From: Rhodobacter sp. NTK016B
Lineage (GTDB): Bacteria; Pseudomonadota; Alphaproteobacteria; Rhodobacterales; Rhodobacteraceae
DNA: 64,000 nucleotides
Direction: 5' to 3'
NCBI RefSeq assembly: GCF_017303295.1
Contig: NZ_JAFKOK010000011.1
Location: 1-64,000 of the forward strand
Of the stretch, positions 59,554-64,000 are shown in pieces. Below the pieces are notes generated by a model, which was not told the DNA's origin, searched no databases, and saw only the letters and a program-made list of their open reading frames with translations. Position numbers and translations under genes: made by a program. Within the stretch, counting starts at the first letter, position 1, and each line of letters opens with the position of its first letter.

Positions 59554-60617
59554 TCTCGCCGATTGCCGATATCATCGAGGATGCGCGCAATGGTCGGATG
59601 TTCATCCTCGTCGATCATGAGGATCGCGAAAACGAGGGTGATCTGGTCATCCCCGCGCAGATGGCCAGCGCGGAGGCGGTCAATTTCATGGCCCGCTACG
59701 GGCGCGGCCTGATCTGCCTGTCGCTGACCGCAGAGCGGATCGACGCGCTGGGCCTGCCGCTGATGACCGCCAACAACGCCTCGCGCCATGAAACCGCGTT
59801 TACCGTCTCGATCGAAGCGCGCGAGGGCGTGACAACCGGCATTTCCGCGCGCGACCGGGCCGTGACCATCGCCGCCGCCATCGACCCGTCCAAGGGCCCG
59901 GCCGATCTGGCGACGCCGGGGCATGTCTTTCCGCTGCGCGCGCGTGAAGGCGGGGTGCTGGTGCGGGCGGGCCATACCGAGGCGGCGGTCGATATCGCGC
60001 GGCTGGCGGGGTTGGATCCCAGCGGGGTGATCTGCGAAATCATGCGCGAAGATGGCAGCATGGCCCGTCTGCCCGACCTGATCGCCTTTGCGCAGGAACA
60101 CGGGCTGAAGATCGGCACGATCTCCGATTTGATCGCGTATCGCCGCCGCAACGACAATCTGGTTGCGCAGATTGAAGAAAAGCCGGTCACCTCGGCCTTT
60201 GGCGGCGACTGGGTGATGCGGGTTTTCCGCGACACGGTCGAGGGCGCCGAGCATATCGTGCTGTCGATGGGCGCCGTGTCGGACGGGGACCCGGTGACGG
60301 TGCGGATGCATGTCCTCGATTCCGCCGAAGACGTGCTGGGCATCCGCTCGGTCCCGTTCAACCTTGCCGAACGCGCGATGCAGATCATCGCCGAACGCGG
60401 TCGCGGGGTGATGGTGCTCTTGCGCGATACCCGCAAGGCGATTGACCGCAGCGACGGCACAGCACCCTATGTGCTGCGCGATTACGGTGTCGGCGCGCAG
60501 ATCCTGACCGCGCTGGGCATCCACGAGATCGACCTGCTGACCAAGAACCGGATCGTCCGGCCCGTGGCGCTGGAAGGCTACGACCTGTCGATCCGGTCGT
60601 GCACGCAGATCAGCTGA
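59550..60617 (+). CDS. ribB: RibB: 3,4-dihydroxy-2-butanone-4-phosphate synthase with degenerate RibA-like C-terminus
   Basis: A 355-residue protein. Residues 1-205 are a DHBP synthase domain with the catalytic acidic loop VDHEDRENEGDL (residues 21-32) and the TTGISARDRAVTI motif; this makes the four-carbon unit of riboflavin. Residues 210-355 resemble GTP cyclohydrolase II but lack its zinc-binding cysteine motif, so that activity is probably absent. The start overlaps the preceding stop (ATGA). A flavin-supply gene locked into a ring-cleavage operon fits a region full of flavin enzymes; it is probably an extra copy. Confidence 0.93.
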   Translation: MISPIADIIEDARNGRMFILVDHEDRENEGDLVIPAQMASAEAVNFMARYGRGLICLSLTAERIDALGLPLMTANNASRHETAFTVSIEAREGVTTGISARDRAVTIAAAIDPSKGPADLATPGHVFPLRAREGGVLVRAGHTEAAVDIARLAGLDPSGVICEIMREDGSMARLPDLIAFAQEHGLKIGTISDLIAYRRRNDNLVAQIEEKPVTSAFGGDWVMRVFRDTVEGAEHIVLSMGAVSDGDPVTVRMHVLDSAEDVLGIRSVPFNLAERAMQIIAERGRGVMVLLRDTRKAIDRSDGTAPYVLRDYGVGAQILTALGIHEIDLLTKNRIVRPVALEGYDLSIRSCTQIS

Positions 60618-61476
60618 CCGGACGCTTGTCGCCTTTCTGCCCGTCGCCCTTCTGGCCTTCGCGCGGGCTGTTGCCCATGCGCTCGGACAGCCGCCCGGTC
60701 GATTCCAGCAACAGCTTGGAAATCGATTTCGCGCGGGCGCCGCTCAGCGCCTTTTCCGAGCCCAGAACGGTGATCGACGCGACGATCCTCCCGGTATGAT
60801 CGAAGACCGGCGCGGCCATCGCGGCGAAATTGGCGTTGATGTTGTTGCGCGAGATCGCATAGCCCTGCTCGCGGATCGCCTGCATCTGCTCGTCGATCGC
60901 CTCGGGGTCTTCGGGCAGGTCGGCCGCGCCCGGCCAGGTCTCGTCCCCGGCGCGGATCGCGTTCAGTTCCTCGGTCAGCAGCTGTTCGGTTTCGGACCGG
61001 TTCAGATAGGCCAGAAAGATCCGCCCCGTGGCAGAGGCATAAAGCGGCAACACATAGCCCAGCCGTACCGTCAGCGACCCTTGCCGCTGGCCATCGACCT
61101 TGGACACGATACCCGGCCCGCGATTGCCCCAGACCGACAGATAGGTGGCAAAGCCCGTGGCCTCTTGCAGCGAAACCAGCTCGTCGCGCGACAGGCCGAC
61201 GATATCGAGCTGCCGGATCGCCGAATGGCCCAGCTGGATGGCAAAACTGCCCAGACCGTAATGGCCGGTATGCGGATCTTGCCGCACCAGTCCCTCGCGG
61301 ATGAAGCTGACCAGATACAGGTGCACCTTGCTGGGCGGCATCCCGGCGGTTGCGGCGACGTCGCGCAGCGGCAGAGGGCCGTCGGCGGCCTCCATCGCGC
61401 GGATGACCTGAAAGCCCACCTCGATGGATTGGATCCGGCGTTGTGACCAGTCGTCGTCCCTGTCGGCTTTCTTCAT
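60610..61476 (-). CDS. IclR family transcriptional regulator
   Basis: A 288-residue regulator: N-terminal winged helix (about residues 14-75, PLRDVAATAGMPPSKVHLYLVSFIREGLV) and C-terminal IclR effector domain (ending in ISKLLLESTGRLSERMG). IclR proteins control many aromatic acid pathways (PcaR, PobR and others). The ATG at 61476 follows GAGGAT; further in-frame starts to 61602 add a tail without similarity to the fold. The C-terminal tail is polar and repetitive (GQKGDGQKGD). Its stop overlaps the convergent ribB stop by 8 bases. The gentisate/ribB operon or the amidohydrolase operon to its right are possible targets. Confidence 0.93.
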   Translation of the reverse strand: MKKADRDDDWSQRRIQSIEVGFQVIRAMEAADGPLPLRDVAATAGMPPSKVHLYLVSFIREGLVRQDPHTGHYGLGSFAIQLGHSAIRQLDIVGLSRDELVSLQEATGFATYLSVWGNRGPGIVSKVDGQRQGSLTVRLGYVLPLYASATGRIFLAYLNRSETEQLLTEELNAIRAGDETWPGAADLPEDPEAIDEQMQAIREQGYAISRNNINANFAAMAAPVFDHTGRIVASITVLGSEKALSGARAKSISKLLLESTGRLSERMGNSPREGQKGDGQKGDKRPVS

Positions 61477-61484
61477 CGTATCCT

Positions 61485-61518
61485 CGTTATCATGCGCAGC
61501 GTCGTTCACAGGATAACG
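61485..61518. promoter_or_regulatory. Inverted repeat upstream of iclR
   Basis: CGTTATC (61485-61491) and GATAACG (61512-61518) form a perfect 7-bp inverted repeat with a 20-base spacer, starting 9 bases upstream of the iclR start. It may be an autoregulatory site. The left arm overlaps the ribosome site region. Confidence 0.4.
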
Positions 61519-61672
61519 GGTGCGCCGGGGCGGGTTCAATCTCGGAATGACGGTGTCAGAGGGCGCCAGCGCCGTGACGAGGCGGATGACGCAACGGGAC
61601 AATACCTGCGACTAGGCGGGCAGGGGCCGTCGGGCTGTTTTCCGGTCGCGCGGGGGTATCCTGCCCGGGCCT

Positions 61673-62152
61673 TCAGAGTTCCGCGTGCCACAATTCGATA
61701 AAGACGTGGTCGGGATCGTCGGCTGGCGCGAAGGCGGTGCCGAACAGAACCATGTCCCCAAGCGTAGCATGCGGTCCGGTGGTGATGTCCAGTTCGGCCT
61801 TGGTGCGTCCGTGATAGCTGCCGTCGGGCTGCGGCGTCATGCGGCCTGCATTGTGGACCATCGCCATCGTTCCGTCATCGAATGCCATCACGTAGCGCGC
61901 GTCGACTTCGTAAGTGCCGTCAGGCAGGCGTCGGGCGCAATCCGCGCCGCCCGGCAGCAATCTGGCCGTCCAGCCCGGTCCGATGGCCTCGCCGCCGGTG
62001 ATTGGGAACAGGGCGCGCCCGTGGCCGCGCGTGGTGTCGAATTCCGTCGGCGCCGCGATATCCGCCCGGATCGCGCAGACCCGTGTCAGGCGCGGGATGC
62101 CCGGCGAAAAGGGGGCGCCGAGGGCAGTGACGTCCGGGCCTTTATCCTTCAT
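61673..62152 (-). CDS. DUF3237 family protein
   Basis: A 159-residue beta-barrel protein of the DUF3237 family, marked by RALFPITGGEAIGPGWTARLLPGGADCARRLPDGTYEVDARYVM. The family has no proven activity but recurs in aromatic and terpenoid degradation operons. It overlaps the upstream amidohydrolase gene by 11 bases and is last of a leftward operon. No signal peptide. Confidence 0.88.
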   Translation of the reverse strand: MKDKGPDVTALGAPFSPGIPRLTRVCAIRADIAAPTEFDTTRGHGRALFPITGGEAIGPGWTARLLPGGADCARRLPDGTYEVDARYVMAFDDGTMAMVHNAGRMTPQPDGSYHGRTKAELDITTGPHATLGDMVLFGTAFAPADDPDHVFIELWHAEL

Positions 62153-63791
62153 GGGTCACGGCACCGTCGCAGATCGTCAGGGCGACATGCATCTGTGCGA
62201 TCTCGTCCGGCGGCGTCGCTTCGATGTTCCCCGAAAGCAGGGCCAGATCGGCCTTCATCCCTGCTCGCAGCGATCCGGTCTCGGTTTCCATGAAGCCGAC
62301 ATACGCCCCGTTGCGCGTATAGGCCGCCAGCACATCCAGCAGATCCAGCCGCTGGTCGGGCAGCCCGTCGATCCAGTTCTCGCGCAGCATCGCCGCCTGA
62401 ATCCCCGCAAGCGGCGAGATCGGCACAATGGGCCAGTCCGAGGAAAAGGCCACGACCGCGCCCGTGTCGAAAAGATCACGCCAGGCATAGGCGTATCGCG
62501 CCCGGTCGGGTCCGATACCCTCGGTCGTTCCGCTTTCTCCCTGCGGGGCGTGGGGCGGCTGCATCGAGGCCACGACGCCCAGTTCGGCCAGCCGGGGCAC
62601 ATCCTCGGGCGCGATCAGTTCGATATGCTCGATCCGGTTTCGGCGGTCGCGCGGACCGTTTGCTTTCGCCGCTGCCTCGTAGCCATCCAGCGCCAGCCGG
62701 ACCGCCGCGTCGCCGATGGCATGAACCGCGATCTGCAGGCCCCGGCGGTCGGCCTCGGTCGCCGCGGCGAGAAAGGCTTCGCGGGTGAAAAGGGTGTCTC
62801 CGCGATGGCCGGGGCGGTTGGCATAGGGCGCAAGCATCGCGGCGGTGCCGCTTTCGATCACGCCGTCGAGGAACATCTTCACGTATCCCGAGCCAAGCTT
62901 GGGGCCGGTGAAGTCGCGGGTCATCGCGCTGGCGCGGTCGAGTTCCGACAGCTCCATTTCGGGCGTCAGGTGAAAGGGCACCCGGACCCGCGCGAACAGA
63001 TCGCCCGCGGCCTCGATCTCGCGCAGGACGTCGAGCATGTAGCGATTGCCGTCCATGTTATGCATTGAGGTGATGCCGTGACGGGCGGCATGGCGCAGAC
63101 CCAGTTTGAGAAAGGCGCGATCATCCGCGCGCTCTTTCGGCGTGGGGGGAACCGGCGGCTCGATCCCGGACATGCCAAGTATCTCGCGCCCGCCGGTCGT
63201 ACGCAGGTCCAGAACCGGCAGGAAGGCGTGTTTCTCGTGCAACTCGCCGGTGGCGAGCCCGTCCTCGCCCATCACCACGGCGTTGCCATGCGGCAGGGCG
63301 CGGCCTTGAAGAAGACCTGCGGCTTTCAGCGCGGCGGTGTTGGCAAAGGCCGAATGGAAATCATAGGCCATGACGATCAGCGGGCGGTCCGGGCAGATCG
63401 AGTCGAGCGCGTGGCGGTCCAGCGTCCGGCCCGGGCCCAGCAGCGCGTAATCCGCCCCCTGTGCGAACAGCAGGGCCGCGTCGGGATTGGCCGCCGCGAA
63501 GCCTTCGACAGCCCGCTTGAGGGCGTCGAACCCCTTCACCCCGGCCAGTTGCAGAAGCGTTTCACCATAGGCGCCCGAAAACAGGTGCAGGTGCGATTCG
63601 ACGAAACCGGGCAGAAGCGTCGCGCCACCGGCGTCGATGACCCGGGTGGCGGGGCCTGCAAGGGCGCGCATCGCCTCATCATCGCCCACGGCAAGGATCC
63701 GGTCGCCCGCAATCGCGACGGCGCTGACGCGCGGATTGTCCGGGTCCATGGTCAGGACGCGGGCATTGGTCAGGATCAGGTCAGCGTTCAT
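62142..63791 (-). CDS. Amidohydrolase family 3 (YtcJ-like) enzyme
   Basis: A 549-residue metal-dependent amidohydrolase of the YtcJ/exoenzyme-regulatory type. The HxH metal motif is in FVESHLHLFSG (about residue 64), later ligands in VHAIGDAAVRLALDG and EHIELI, and the catalytic aspartate in SSDWPIVP. Such enzymes hydrolyse amides or cyclic amides; annotated members range from N-acyl to imide substrates. It overlaps both its upstream TetR gene (11 bases) and the DUF3237 gene downstream, so the three form one operon. Confidence 0.92.
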   Translation of the reverse strand: MNADLILTNARVLTMDPDNPRVSAVAIAGDRILAVGDDEAMRALAGPATRVIDAGGATLLPGFVESHLHLFSGAYGETLLQLAGVKGFDALKRAVEGFAAANPDAALLFAQGADYALLGPGRTLDRHALDSICPDRPLIVMAYDFHSAFANTAALKAAGLLQGRALPHGNAVVMGEDGLATGELHEKHAFLPVLDLRTTGGREILGMSGIEPPVPPTPKERADDRAFLKLGLRHAARHGITSMHNMDGNRYMLDVLREIEAAGDLFARVRVPFHLTPEMELSELDRASAMTRDFTGPKLGSGYVKMFLDGVIESGTAAMLAPYANRPGHRGDTLFTREAFLAAATEADRRGLQIAVHAIGDAAVRLALDGYEAAAKANGPRDRRNRIEHIELIAPEDVPRLAELGVVASMQPPHAPQGESGTTEGIGPDRARYAYAWRDLFDTGAVVAFSSDWPIVPISPLAGIQAAMLRENWIDGLPDQRLDLLDVLAAYTRNGAYVGFMETETGSLRAGMKADLALLSGNIEATPPDEIAQMHVALTICDGAVTHEG

Positions 63792-64000
63792 CAGGGGTTC
63801 CGGCGTTGCGAAGACGGGGAGAGGTCAGGCTTTCGTCGTCGAAGATAAGCGCGAGCATCGGCAGCACCCGCCGCGCAACCAGCGCATCATGCTGGGCAAT
63901 CGTCATCTCGGCATCGGTGATCAGGCAGATGAAACAGGGCATCCACAGGTCGTGCAGCATCGTCGCCAGATCATGGGGATCGAGCGGCGCGCCACTGCGC
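63781..64000 (-). CDS. TetR-like regulator, C-terminal fragment running off the right edge
   Basis: On the minus strand a frame is open from the window edge to a TGA at 63783-63781. The 72 visible residues (with PHDLATMLHDLW, TDAEMTIAQHDALV and RRVLPMLALIF) look like the ligand-binding C-terminus of a TetR-type repressor. The end overlaps the amidohydrolase start by 11 bases. A competing frame ending at 63791 gives an arginine-rich, unlikely sequence. The DNA-binding half lies outside the window, so the family call is tentative. Confidence 0.6.
   Translation of the reverse strand, partial: RSGAPLDPHDLATMLHDLWMPCFICLITDAEMTIAQHDALVARRVLPMLALIFDDESLTSPRLRNAGTPDER

Noticed and set aside
1-64000. 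CRISPR arrays, tRNA/rRNA genes, insertion sequences, integrases, attachment sites
   Set aside because: I looked for regular repeats, tRNA-like cloverleafs in the gaps, transposase motifs and terminal inverted repeats and found none. The window shows no sign of a mobile element boundary.

Overview
The window is a gene-dense, high-GC (about two thirds G+C by eye) stretch of an alphaproteobacterial chromosome or large replicon, most likely Rhodobacterales (Paracoccus/Roseobacter type). Supporting this are the GC-rich hairpin followed by GGACCCCCG and GAGTATTT near the left end, TTGACN-type promoters, a tripartite tricarboxylate transporter beside a TAXI-TRAP transporter, and many BKACE, ACMSD-like and luciferase-like catabolic enzymes. 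I see no rRNA, tRNA, CRISPR array, insertion sequence, phage gene or integrase. Composition looks even from end to end.

Left flank (1-10.8 kb): a lone BKACE-type C-C cleavage enzyme, a few small conserved proteins, a Crp/Fnr regulator, an MFS exporter, and a three-gene periplasmic dehydrogenase (Tat-exported small subunit, GMC flavoprotein, three-heme cytochrome c). From 11 kb to the right end nearly everything looks like catabolism of aromatic or arylaliphatic acids.

Catabolic core: (i) 11.0-14.6 kb, a PheA/TfdB-type flavin hydroxylase facing an operon of Rieske ferredoxin, a 118-residue unknown and an amidohydrolase. (ii) 15.7-21.9 kb, a coupled leftward operon of two luciferase-like monooxygenases, an alpha/beta hydrolase, an orphan molybdenum hydroxylase large subunit and an enoyl-CoA hydratase. 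(iii) 22.2-28.0 kb, a mandelate-type set: aldehyde dehydrogenase, ThDP-dependent benzoylformate-decarboxylase-like enzyme, FMN alpha-hydroxyacid oxidase, FAD D-hydroxyacid dehydrogenase. (iv) 28.0-34.8 kb, a hydroxycinnamate-type operon: ADP-forming acyl-CoA synthetase, aldehyde dehydrogenase, hydroxycinnamoyl-CoA hydratase-lyase (HCHL), fused double acyl-CoA dehydrogenase. (v) 36.2-39.2 kb, a TctCBA-type importer. (vi) 39.3-42.3 kb, a second HCHL, a divergent MarR regulator and a UbiD decarboxylase. (vii) 42.3-45.5 kb, a salicylate/3-hydroxybenzoate-hydroxylase-like flavoprotein, an alpha/beta hydrolase and a VOC protein. (viii) 45.5-53.3 kb, a LuxR regulator, TAXI-TRAP importer, amidohydrolase, TIGR02444 protein, metallo-hydrolase and EmrB-type exporter. 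(ix) 53.3-60.6 kb, UbiX, oxidoreductases, a GntR regulator, then a gentisate dioxygenase / fumarylacetoacetase-family hydrolase / RibB operon. (x) 60.6-64 kb, an IclR regulator and a leftward TetR-amidohydrolase-DUF3237 operon.

How they may fit together (inference): imported aryl-propenoic or aryl-hydroxy acids are shortened to aromatic aldehydes by HCHL or by the mandelate module, oxidised by the two aldehyde dehydrogenases, (de)carboxylated by UbiD with UbiX-made prenyl-FMN, hydroxylated by flavin enzymes and opened through gentisate. Short inverted repeats link the parts. A TATAAGG-NNN-CCTTACA site is shared by the marR/HCHL promoter and the mandelate-type operon. An AAAGGTATRC site occurs at three promoters around the GntR gene. 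A 15-bp element is shared by the luciferase-like operon and the hydrolase at 55,985. These shared sites are the strongest hint that the window is one regulated system and not a collection of unrelated operons.
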